Shown: positions 15,101 through 24,205 of the stretch, one piece after another
How positions within the stretch are numbered: position 1 is the stretch's first letter
Layout of the letters: every line of letters begins with the position of its first letter
From: Desmodesmus armatus
Taxonomy: Eukaryota; Chlorophyta; Chlorophyceae; Sphaeropleales; Scenedesmaceae
Length of the DNA: 64,000 nucleotides
NCBI GenBank assembly: GCA_007449985.2
Contig: VIIQ02000724.1
Location: 62,001 to 126,000 of the forward strand
Reading direction: 5' to 3'
Position numbers and translations under genes: made by a program
The notes under the pieces: model-generated
Told to the model about the DNA's origin: nothing
Database searches by the model: none
The model's input: only the letters and a program-made list of their open reading frames with translations

Positions 15101-18100
15101 TGCTGCTGGAGGCAGAGGCGGATGGCGCCCGCATACGGGGCCAGGCAGAGGCACAGGCAGCAGAGGTGGGGGGGGGGCTGCAGGCATAGAGAGTGCGCTT
15201 GGTGGCTGGCTGCTGGTGCAGAGGGCCAGGTGGCTGGAAGTCAGGCAGACAAGTGAAAGCATGGGCTGCTGCTTTGCTTGATTTCAAACAGCAGCAGCAC
15301 TCAACAGCATCCCGCTGCAAGCTGCCAGGGTGCTGGCCGCCAATCGAACCTGGCGACTGCGTGTTGGCTGCATGATGCAGCGCACCGCTGTGATGATGGT
15401 GCGTGTTGTATACCCGGTAGCAGCTGCAGTGCAGCTGTGCATCATTCAACTGTGGTCACGTGCGTGTGTTGTTGCTGTAGGCTGCTCGTGGCAGTGTTGT
15501 GCGTGAGGCTGCTGCCCTGGAGGAGCAGCGAGCAGCATTGGCCTCACTGCTGGCTCAGCTGGAGCAGAGGGAGGAGGGCCTGGGCCAGGTGGGAACACAG
15601 TCAGGCAGGGGTGTTAGGCGTCTCTCATTGGTGTTAGACTCTGACTCGGCCTTACAAGAGAAAGACAGGCAGGCCAGTCAGCAGAGAGGCACCCAGGGAG
15701 CAAAGTAGCGTTCACCTCAACTTGAGGAGAGACTGCTGCATTACAGAAGTGACAGCGAAAACACACTTGTTGTAGCCAGTGCAACGTATGGGACGCTGGG
15801 TTGTGCCGTACTGTACTGTATGGCATTGGCTGTACTGTTGTTGGTGTTGCTGCTGCACCCCTCAGGCTGAGGCTGAGCTTGAGGCACTGCGCTCAGAGCT
15901 TCAGCAGCAGCAGCTGGAGCTGTCAAAGCGAGCAGAGGCACTGGCGTCAGCAGCAAAGGAGGGTGCAGCACAGGTATGTGTCGGGTTTGTAAGCCTATAT
16001 TGGCTTGGTACACTACATGCTGCGTGTTGTGTGGGGGCAGTCTGCAGAGGGGGGGCCTTGAAGAGGCTAAGCAGGAGGCTGCCACTGCTTCCTGTGACCT
16101 CAAGTTCACCTGCGCCACCTACCACTATCCTGCTGCATGCGGCCTGGATAGGCTGCCACTGTTTCTGTTTATGTGGCAACTGCCTCCTGTGACCTCATCT
16201 GCACCTGCGCCCACAAGCACTACCCTCCTGGCAGGCGGCCTCGATAGAGGCTGACTAGGAGGCAGCCGATGCTTCTGCTGATGCAGCTTTGTCCCGCTGT
16301 CATCCTTCGCTTCCGCCTGCTCCCATCATCGCTATCTCCTTCCTTCCTTCCTTCACTCACTGTCACCCTCACCTCCGCCTGTCAGGCGGCCTGGATCGAG
16401 GCTGAGAAGGAGGCAGCCAAACGAGCTGAGGCCCGGGCTGCTGACCTGGCAGCCAGGGAGGCCAGGCTGGCGGCTAAGGAGGAGGCACTGGCGGCACAGC
16501 AACAGGTGGGGGAAACAGGCATGGTAGCAGGCAGTTAGCACTGGGGCGCGGATGGTCAAAACGCCAAGGCACATTGTGCCATGTTGGGGGTTGTGTGTAT
16601 GGTGTGTGTGCGGGGGGGGGGGGGGTGCAGACAGAGATGGAGGGAGAGGCTGCGTCGGAGGCAAAGGAGGGTTTTGACTTCCTCCTAGTGGGGCTGTCAT
16701 CATTGCACTGGCGTCTGTGTGCAGGCAACGTTAGCTGCTTCGCAGCAATTGTGTGGCCTGCCAATCATCATCTGCACACGGGGCTCTGCTGACGCCAACA
16801 CACGCAGGCCCTGGGTTTGTGTTGTTTGTCACTCCCCATTGGGTTCAACCCAACTGATGCTCCTGTTTGCGTGCTGAGAGCTCGGCCACCCCACACCTGT
16901 TTGTGTATGTATGTGGTACCCAATGTGGCTGCTTTGCCCCTGCAGGCCCTGTCTGAGGATTCAGCCCGGCTGTCAGTGGCTCAGGAGCAGCTGTCAGCCC
17001 AGCAGCAGCAGGTCACAGCCGTAGCGCTGCGAGCCAGCAGCGGAGGTGGCAGCCCGTCAGCAGCGGCAGCGGTTGCTGCACGTGCCGCGTCGCTGGCAGC
17101 GCGTGAGGCGCAGCTGCTGCAGGTGCAGCAGGAGCTTACTGACAGGGAGAGGCACCTCACACAGGTGAAGGCAGGGATGTTGGTGGGTGATTTTGATTGC
17201 CTCCATCCTTGAACTGAGAGACTGGGGTACGACAAGTTATAGGCCATGTGGGCACCCTCATGAGCCCTTGGCTCGCTGGCTAGTGCCGAGGTTGGGATTA
17301 TGTCCCCAACACCTGTACTGTACTGTTGTTGTTGGGTGGAATAGCTGCCTTCTTTTACTTGTGCGTGGCCTGAGCTGGGGCTGGTGCAGCTGGGGATCAG
17401 CAGCAACTGCGTTTGAAGCCAATGCAGGGCTTTGTAAAGTCGCTGGGGCGCCTGGGCCCTGTGACTAGGTGTGCGAGCCATGGAGGCTGGCTGCCTGCTT
17501 CAGTCTGTATAATAAGAACCATGATAAGAACCAATCAGGCCACTGTGGTGCAGGGAACACTGTCAGGTACGGGCAGCAGTATGGCAGAGCACCAGGGGCT
17601 GCAGTAAAGGAGCATCTGCATGTGGATGGGGTCCGGCTCCGGTGTATGAAACCGCTTGAGACGTTGACAGGCGGTGCACTCAAGCTGACTAGTGTTTGTT
17701 GCTCCCCTTGCCTGCCTGCCGCTGCAGCGTGCTGCTGAGCTGCAGTCAGCTCGCAGCAATGTGGCAGCCAGTGCTGATGCTGAGCAGTCCCGCCTGCTGG
17801 GCCTGGTCAGTGCACAAGCGGCTGCACTGGCAGACAAGGAGAGGCAGCTGGAGGTGAGGGCCAGCGTGTGCTTCCTCACACCCTATGGCATAATAGTGTT
17901 GTTGAATTGGGTTGCGTTGTACATGAAGCATCAAGAGCATCTTCACAATGCCGGTGATGACACCATCCGGGGCAAAATGTGTGCTAAAGCAAGATGAGGC
18001 AGCTGGAGGTGAGGGCATGTGTGTCCTTCACAACTGGACACATCACAAATGTTTGTAGCGGGTTGTGCTGCGTGAAAAGTATCAACGCCAACCTCACAGT

Positions 18101-20868
18101 GTGGCTGACTGCACCACTGGCAACAAATGTGCGTGGCCAGACCCGCAACACAATTCTGCTGTGGCTTTTGCGCACGGCGCCGTCAGAAACCTAATTTTGG
18201 CAGCTGTGTTTGGTTTGGAGTCTGAGCCAGACCCCTGGCAGGTGTTGCTCCTCTGCAGCTCCCTGTGTTTTCCCTGAAGAGAGACCCCTGTGTGTGCTGT
18301 GTGCCATCCTCATGTACTGTCAGGGTCTGCGTGTGGAGATGGGTGCGGCACTGGCTGCTGGCCATGCTGACCTGGAGGGGCGGGAGGCAGCAGTCAAGGA
18401 GGCTGAGCGGCGACTGGCTACACAGCAGGTGGGGCAGGGAGGGAGGGGGAGGGACGGCTAGTTGCTTTAGGGTGAGCCTGGATGGGCTGGGGGGGGGGTG
18501 CAATTGTGATCATGGTGGTTGTTCCATAACTGCCGCAACTGCTGGTCGTGATGATAGTCAGGCAGAATGGCAACTGCTGGAATACGAAAACAGCAAGCAG
18601 GCCTCAGTGACAGCTCCATGTGTTGCTGGCTGTCTGTCGTTGTGTGTGTTTGTGGCTGCAGTCTGAGCTGGCTGCGCTGCGTGCATCTGCCCTGGACCTG
18701 CAGCAGCGGGAGGCAGCACTGGCAAACCAGCAGCATGCAGTGGCAGCAGCGGAGTCAGCCGTCACGCGCGAACGCCAGATGTTGGCAAGGGAGCGGCAGC
18801 AACTGCAGGTACGGAACTGTTGACAAACAGTTTCAACCAAGGGGGAAATCAAAAGCGTACATGCATTTCAAAGCGGCCTGTTGTGATCCCCAGATTTACA
18901 GCAGCGTGCCGCCACTTGAGGCTGAATGGTAGCTAAGCGCGTGTCTTGCACCAGCAGCAGCCTACTCACACTGCTGCAATTTTGACTGTGATTTCATTCG
19001 TGGGCCGTTGGGTGTATCACTTTTCCTTGTGGCTTACCAGTGCCTGCCTCAACCCCACCATGCCTCACCTGACGTTGAGCATGATTGTGCTACTGATCCC
19101 CACTGCCTTCCAACCCTCCTCCATATGGGTAATACCCGCAATACCTCTGCACGTATCACCCTGGGACTTGCAGGAGCAGGACATGCGGCTGACAGAGGCG
19201 CGGCGGTACTTGGAGCAGCAGCAAGCCGAAGCAGCAGCAGCCCTGCGCGGCCCAAGCATAGCGCGGCCCCAGCCATCCCAGCAGGCCCCTGCGCCCCCTC
19301 CCCCAGCCAGCGAGCCCTCTGACGGGGCCCTCTCCATGTCAGCACCAGTCACGCTGAATGACAAGCAGCACAGGACGGCAGCAGCACTGCTGGCGAGTCT
19401 GGGCCAGACAGCGGGCAGGGGCCGGGAGAGGCTGGCACGGCTAGAGCGTGTTCTGAACACCATAGCGGCAGATGCTGCCGAGCCACAGAAGGTGAGCACT
19501 GCCGGCCGGCCGGGCTGCTGCCTGAGCTGAGCCAATCGCTGTGGCTCCTCGCTCCATCTGCCAACGCGGATATTGCCTCAAAGGAGTGCTGCAGTAAGGC
19601 CTGAACAGCTTTATTGGCAGTGTCACACCCTGTGGTACTGGTGGTTTTGATTACCCTTTTCAATCACGACACATGCTGGGCATCAAACAGCAGCAGCTTG
19701 TGCAGGTGCAAAAAGTGTACACACATGCTTTGGTGTCTTTGTATCCTTGCGCTGTGTGTGCACAGGTTCAGACCACGTATGCAGCCATCTCTCAGCTGAA
19801 CCGTGAGCTGGTTGACCTGCAGCAGAGCCAGGCTGAGTTTGGTGCAGCCCTGGAGGCTGTGGGCACAAGGGGGAGCTGCTGCAGGTCAAGCGGCGCCTGG
19901 AGGGACACCAGGTGACACAACATTATTGATAGTGTTCATGCAGCACCCCAGATACAGCACCAGTGCTGCCTGCATGCACAGTGTGCGCTTGGTACACCCG
20001 TGGCATCCAAGTCGGACATTGCTCATGTGCCCTGACAGCGATGGTGACTCTGGGAGGGGGGGGGGCTGCTGGCGTTCATGCAGCATGACGGCAAGCAGAT
20101 GTTTGTGGTGCAGGGCTTGACAGCTGAAGTGTGGATGATTCAAGGGCTGGTGGTGCACATGCAAAGGACTCAGATGGAGTTGACACCTCCAGATGCCTGT
20201 AACGCTGGCCGGCACCTACCGACAAGTTGTGGCTGTGCTGCCGCTGTGCTCTGTGCTCTTGCGTGCATCATTATCTGCAGGCGCTGTTGAGTCAGTGGGA
20301 GGAGAAGGTTGCTCGCCAGCTGGAGCTTATCAGCGAGCTGCAGAGCCCCACGCAGCGCAACAGCATGATGGCGGTCTCAGCAGCGTCAGCGCGCGACTCA
20401 GCAGCAGCAGGCCTGCGCTCCTCACGGCTTGCCTCCTTCACTGGGCCCTTGCAGCCCCCTCAAGCCTCAATGGGGGCGTTGCGGGCAAGCCTCAGTGGGG
20501 AGCAGGTGGGAGGGCAGCAGGCTGTGGGAGCAGGAGCAGCCGCTCTCAGCAGGAGCAGCACGATAAACTCTGCTGCAGGAGGGGGGCTGCCTCCTGTGGG
20601 TGCATACAGCAGAGATGCGGCAGCATCCTCCATGCTGCTGCAGTCCACAGGTTTTGGCAGCAGCTTCAGCAGTGCGTCGTTTGCTGGGGGGCTGGGTGGG
20701 GGTATGTCTGCCTCTGCGCCCAACTCGCCGCAGCTGTTGGATAAGGCAGGTGGGCGCAACATGCTTGGGGGGGAGGGTGGTGTGCCGCGTAGGTCTGCTT
20801 TCACCCCAGGGCCTGCACTGACTGGCATGGGGGATGCCTCACCAGGGGCCGGTAACACCCCTCGGTGA
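181..20868 (+). CDS. Giant coiled-coil protein, 5'-partial, 41 exons
   Basis: I do not recognise the family. The visible part encodes at least 2121 residues, nearly all long helix rich in Glu, Ala, Gln, Arg and Leu. The C-terminal tail (about the last 150 residues) is Ser/Gly/Ala/Pro-rich and probably disordered. A cytoskeletal or basal-body scaffold is only a guess. Exons: 181-297, 555-638, 901-1011, 1280-1396, 1676-1798, 1963-2147, 2513-2744, 3122-3222, 3589-3691, 3966-4042, 4256-4361, 4772-4924, 5121-5459, 5769-5954, 6251-6460, 6660-6829, 7128-7224, 7767-7871, 8074-8144, 8574-8679, 8978-9136, 10915-11016, 11601-11702, 11895-12057, 12320-12429, 12613-12885, 13158-13291, 13658-13766, 14129-14281, 14632-14811, 15064-15165, 15481-15588, 15866-15973, 16386-16505, 16946-17164, 17728-17853, 18324-18428, 18662-18808, 19174-19491, 19766-19911, 20281-20868. 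All joins have GT-AG borders and matching phase except exon 40 (19766-19911), which is one base short. Of 40 introns, 33 are phase 0. The start codon lies left of the window. Confidence 0.85.
4453..4557 (+). repeat. Ghost copy of an intron 3' end and acceptor
   Basis: This stretch repeats 4648-4771, the last part of the intron before the exon at 4772, including the shared GGGTTGCAGGCTTGCTG and the terminal GCTGCTTGCAG acceptor. After the ghost acceptor (4557) no coding sequence follows, so it is a decoy splice site rather than an exon. Confidence 0.75.
8173..8433 (+). repeat. Two tandem copies of a 130-bp intronic unit
   Basis: Copy 1 runs 8173-8302 and copy 2 runs 8303-8433, inside the intron between exons 8074-8144 and 8574-8679. 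Each contains GTCATCATCATGACGT, three GTAACA steps and a self-complementary end around GGGGCTTCAGGAGCC and TGAAGCATCAATGCTTGCA. The copies differ by a few substitutions. No coding role is seen. Confidence 0.9.
9220..10650. mobile_element. Non-autonomous DNA element with terminal inverted repeats
   Basis: The element starts CTACGTCGGAA and ends TTCCGACGTAG. The homology continues inward as TTGAAAGAGC on the left and GCTCTTTCAA on the right. The subterminal zones (about 9230-9450 and 10300-10640) are dense in GGAAGAGG, CTTCCGG and CTGAAA motifs on both strands. It fills most of the unusually long intron 9137-10914. If the repeat begins at CGTCGG, a TA dinucleotide flanks both ends, as in TA-targeting transposons. 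I see no transposase reading frame, so it is probably a non-autonomous derivative. The family is not identified. Confidence 0.7.
10741..11476 (+). repeat. Interspersed duplicate blocks with telomere-like motifs
   Basis: Block 10741-10878 recurs at 11269-11400. Both carry GTATAGAAAGCACTTTCCA, then a TTTAGGG-type palindrome (GGGTTTAGGG next to CCCTAGG), then GTACCAGTGCCCATGA. A second pair (about 11160-11228 and 11404-11476) shares CATTCCCAACA and AAGCACACAGGCG. The 102-nt exon 10915-11016 lies between the first two blocks. A further GGATTAGGGTTCAGGGTTAGGG follows that exon. This looks like a decayed repeat family rather than a real interstitial telomere. Confidence 0.7.
16040..16270 (+). repeat. 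Decayed copies of the next exon's 5' end
   Basis: The exon at 16386 begins GCGGCCTGGATCGAGGCTGA. Related fragments lie upstream in the same intron at about 16050-16082, 16139-16157 and 16232-16264. The last has in-frame TAG triplets (GATAGAGGCTGACTAG). The fragments alternate with a repeated CCTGTGACCTCA...CACCTGCGCC spacer, so a larger unit was duplicated and then decayed. They are unlikely to be used as exons. Confidence 0.7.
17994..18036 (+). repeat. Ghost copy of an exon 3' end plus donor
   Basis: GAGGCAGCTGGAGGTGAGGG at 17841-17860 (the last codons of exon 17728-17853 plus its GTGAGG donor) recurs at about 17997-18016. The following bases are also related. The copy keeps an intact GT donor, but no acceptor or open exon precedes it. 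Confidence 0.8.
19850..19880 (+). other. One-base frame break in exon 40 of the coiled-coil gene
   Basis: Exon 19766-19911 is 146 nt, but its neighbours need a multiple of three. The exon's own frame ends at a TGA on the donor. Shifting by one base at the GTGGGC near 19858-19863 opens GHKGELLQVKRRLEGHQ, which reaches CAG|GTGACA in phase with the last exon (starting ALLSQWEEK). A missing G in a short G run explains this. It may be a sequencing or assembly deletion or a true mutation. Confidence 0.7.
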
Positions 20869-21501
20869 TGTTGTGGCACGGTGATGATGGTGATGCCTTG
20901 TAACTTTTGATTGGTACCATCAACCAATGCAGGAGGTGGACGTGGCAGCATTCGGTGACAACCAGTGTGCTTTGCTGGCACCGAGCTAACCGCAGAGTGA
21001 TGTGCTTTGCACACTTTGGGTGCTGCTTGCTGACTTTGACTGGCCACACCACCGCTGTGTGTGTTGTGTTTATGGCAGCCACATCACTGCTGGACAGACT
21101 GACTACTTGCTTTGACTGATTGACATTGACAGTGGTTTTGCATGTGCTTGTGGTGGGGTTGCGTGGTTTGCTGTGGGGACTGCCGCTGCTCTTTGACTTG
21201 CCGCGGTTTATGTCACTTCCTGCCCAGCTGCCAGGCTGGCACTGCCAGGCATTGGTACTGATGTGCAGCATCTGCCTGTGTACCATCATGGTATGATACT
21301 GGGGCCTGCTGTGTGCCTTGCTGTAGGATGTTTCATGTGGCTGCATCTTGCATCATGACCTTCGCATGGTGCATCTGCATTACACTCTCGTGTCATGCAT
21401 CGCCATTTGCATGGTGCGCAAGCCGTTGCCGAGGAAGCCACAGAATAGTACGTTGTAACAAGCAGAGGTTTTTGCCCATTGCAGCAATGTGTGACGTTGT
21501 T
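20869..21501. other. Convergent 3' intergenic region
   Basis: These 633 bases separate the stop codons of two converging genes. They hold a TGTAA 31 nt after the coiled-coil stop (20899-20903) and a minus-strand TGTAA at 21384-21380 for the leftward gene. The middle is T/G-rich with no credible reading frame. Confidence 0.6.
20899..20903 (+). terminator. TGTAA polyadenylation signal candidate
   Basis: TGTAA is the established chlorophyte poly(A) signal. This one lies 31 nt after the coiled-coil stop, which would give a very short 3' UTR, so a later site could also be used. Confidence 0.35.
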
Positions 21502-24052
21502 TCAGTGGGCAGCACTGGGTGTTGCTGCGGAGGCCTCCAGCTGTGCCAGTCTGGCCAGTAGGGCTGCTTGCTGGGCCTGGAACTGCTGCTCCATCTTCTG
21601 CTTCAGGTAGGCCTGCGGGTCAGGCACGTTGTTGCAGGGCACATCAGTACAGCAAACTTGTTGAACACACCGCACAATCATTGCAACCAAGCTATAGACA
21701 GGCAGGCGTGCCACACTCCATGTTACTACAGGTCACTGTGCAGGACACCTCAACAGTGGACTCCATCCTTGCAGGTTGCTATGCCTGGAAACGGACAGCA
21801 CTGCACAGCGCATGTGCTCACCCACAAACCCTTGACCAACCCTTGCCAGTGTCAGCTCAGCAAACTGTGTGCACGCAGCACTCTGCCAACAATATCTAGC
21901 CTGGGTTCTGTTGGCAAGTACTTGTAGTGCCATTCGCACTGCAGCAACTTTGCATACATGCACTTGCACACATCAACATGCATGTGCAGGTCAACAGCTC
22001 TGAAGTAGAAAACTGACCTCGTGCCTACCAGGGTACTATAGTAAAACCCATCACTCACCGCTTCCCGCTCCAGTGCTGCTGTGACCTTGGCCTTCACATC
22101 ATCAGGCAGGCTGGCCTCATACTCCAGCTGCACTGCAAGCGCTGCAGCCTCAGCAGCAGCTATGGCAGCTGCTTCCGCATCCCGCTTCTGCTGCTCCTCA
22201 GCCTGGTGAGATAAATGAGATTGCAAGCAAGCAGCACACTGCTTGAGTTTGCAACTATGTAGAGGTGTGCATGTCGGGCCAGATTTTGAGATACTGCTCA
22301 GATGAAACACCTAGATTGCAAGACAGCAGTTGCACACAAGCAGGCATGTGGAGCGTAGGCACACTGGAAGCCAGCTGTGGTTGACCCCAGCAGCCAACAC
22401 AAGACTGCAGCAGTCACTGATGACGACTGCATGGCACTCCTGTATCACCATCCTCCTTCCCACTTCTTCTTTCCACCCTCCCTCTCTTTCTCTATCACAC
22501 ACCTGCCGTTGCTGCTCATCCAGCTCCTGCTGGTGCTGCTGCTCCGTCAGCGCCTCACACAGTGGTGGCAGTGAAGCTCGCGGCACTTCCACCAGGCTGG
22601 AGGGGTGGTAGGTGGTGATGGACAGCGTCACCCTGCAGGCAGCACAAGGAAGGGATAATGATGCTGGGTGGCTGGTCGTATTCACTGCCAGCGGCTGTAT
22701 ATGCGTGTACGTGCTGCCCCACAGTGTCATCAGTGGGGTCGAACCTGCCTGTGGGGGCCCAAGCGGGTACAATGAATTCAACAGGGCGCAGGCGGGCTGG
22801 CAAGCACAGTGCATGAGTGCTCACCGTTTTGTCAGGGCATACTGGTACAGCTTGAAGTGCCTGTAGTAGGTGTTGAGCATCCAGTCCAGGATGGCTTGCA
22901 TCTCAGCTTGAGAGAACACACCACAGCTGAAGGGCGGCCTGTCGCAGCGGCAGCACGACTTGTGACTGTTCTGACTGGGTGTTGTGGCTGCTAGTGCAGA
23001 GTGCTTAGCTGCGGCATGCCCCTGCGAATACTATTGAGTGCCTGGGGCACAGTATTGGCCCTGGACAGTTCAAACAGTTGCTGATTTGCAACCCACATAG
23101 CTTTGTTCAGAGTCTCAGCTGGGCTCTGGCTGGGCTGAATGTTGTTGATTGCAAGCGCGACTGTGATGGCCAACACGACTGCTACTTGTTGTGAGCTTGT
23201 GGTGCCTTAACCTGCTGGCAGTCAGCTAGTGCTAGCCTGTCAACAGGCTGGCAACAGCCCACGCCTGCTCACCTGTGCACGCTGTGATTCAGTAACGTGT
23301 CCTTGAAAAAGCTGAAGCTGCGCTCGATGGTCAGCCGCTGCCCCACAGATGCGTCATGCACCTCCTTGACCAGACCAAACAGTACTGACAGCCGCTCATC
23401 ATCAAAGCCCCATGCCTGCAGGAGGGGGTGGGGTCACAGATGATGCAGTCCTAGTGCCACATCGGGAGCCAGCACGGGGGCTGCTGCGCAAACTAGACTT
23501 CTCTTGCTGCTACTGCCACCCTGGCGTGTGCTAGCATGCGCACCTGACCCTGCTTCAAGGTGTATGAGAACAGGTCCAAGATAACCTCTTGTCTCTGATG
23601 GTCCAGCAGACTGTGCTGTGCGTTGGCATCTGCATCACCATCTGCTGTTTGCTGGTGCTCTGCAAACATGGGGTCTGTTGCTGATAAGATTTCCTGCAAC
23701 ACCTCCCTTGCTGATGGGCTGCTCTGCCTACATGAGGCTGCTCGAAGCTCAGTCAGCTGCTCCTTAGTCAGATGGTGCCAGCTCAGAAACTTTGCCTGCA
23801 GCAGCACCAGCACGCGTGTTCAGACCGGTTGGCTGCTGGGACATGTGTGTGCCCAGGTTGCTGGCTTATGCAGCATGGGAAACCAAATCAAGGCAGCAAT
23901 CTGGTCAGCCTACCATATTGCTCCACTACTTGACTGATGCACAAGCACAGCTGTCTGCACAAGTCAAACTCCTTGTGGCAGTATACGTGAACGTCTTGTC
24001 GATCTTGATATGAGAACGGTTTCTTGGTGCCTACAGGCTCAATTGCAGCCAT
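21502..24052 (-). CDS. CFAP119: CLAMP-domain central-apparatus protein (CFAP119/CCDC189-like)
   Basis: Predicted subunit of the C1a projection of the ciliary central pair, the setting known for CLAMP-family proteins in Chlamydomonas. Exons, 5' to 3': 24052-23930, 23795-23544, 23415-23273, 22938-22825, 22632-22503, 22202-22059, 21612-21502, giving 337 residues, close to the size of animal CCDC189. The recognisable core spans exons 2-5. It contains VILDLFSYTLKQG, DDERLSVLFGLVKEVHDAS, LLNHSVHRPPFS, LNTYYRHFKLYQYALTKRV and TLSITTYHPS, which match the family pattern as I remember it. The C-terminus is a Gln/Ala/Glu helix. All splice phases agree. Exon 1 is the least certain, being inferred from an ATG and an in-phase donor without family homology that I can confirm. 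The paralogous subunit FAP114 is the alternative assignment. Confidence 0.75.
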
Positions 24053-24205
24053 CAGCACACCAAAGTGGTGAACGTAACCCGGTTGACAACAGATGACTAA
24101 AGTGACAGTTTGCATTGTGCTTCCTGTTGCCCCAGCACTGCACCGAAATCAATGTCTCGTCCCACGTGTGTTTGTTCCAATCCGTGACGCTATGCGGGGT
24201 GTGTC
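24053..24205. promoter_or_regulatory. Shared promoter region between divergent genes
   Basis: Only 153 bp separate the proposed start codons of the CFAP119-like gene (leftward) and dolichol kinase (rightward), so both promoters and 5' UTRs must overlap or extend into the genes. A palindromic CACGTG lies at 24164-24169. No TATA box is obvious. Confidence 0.5.
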
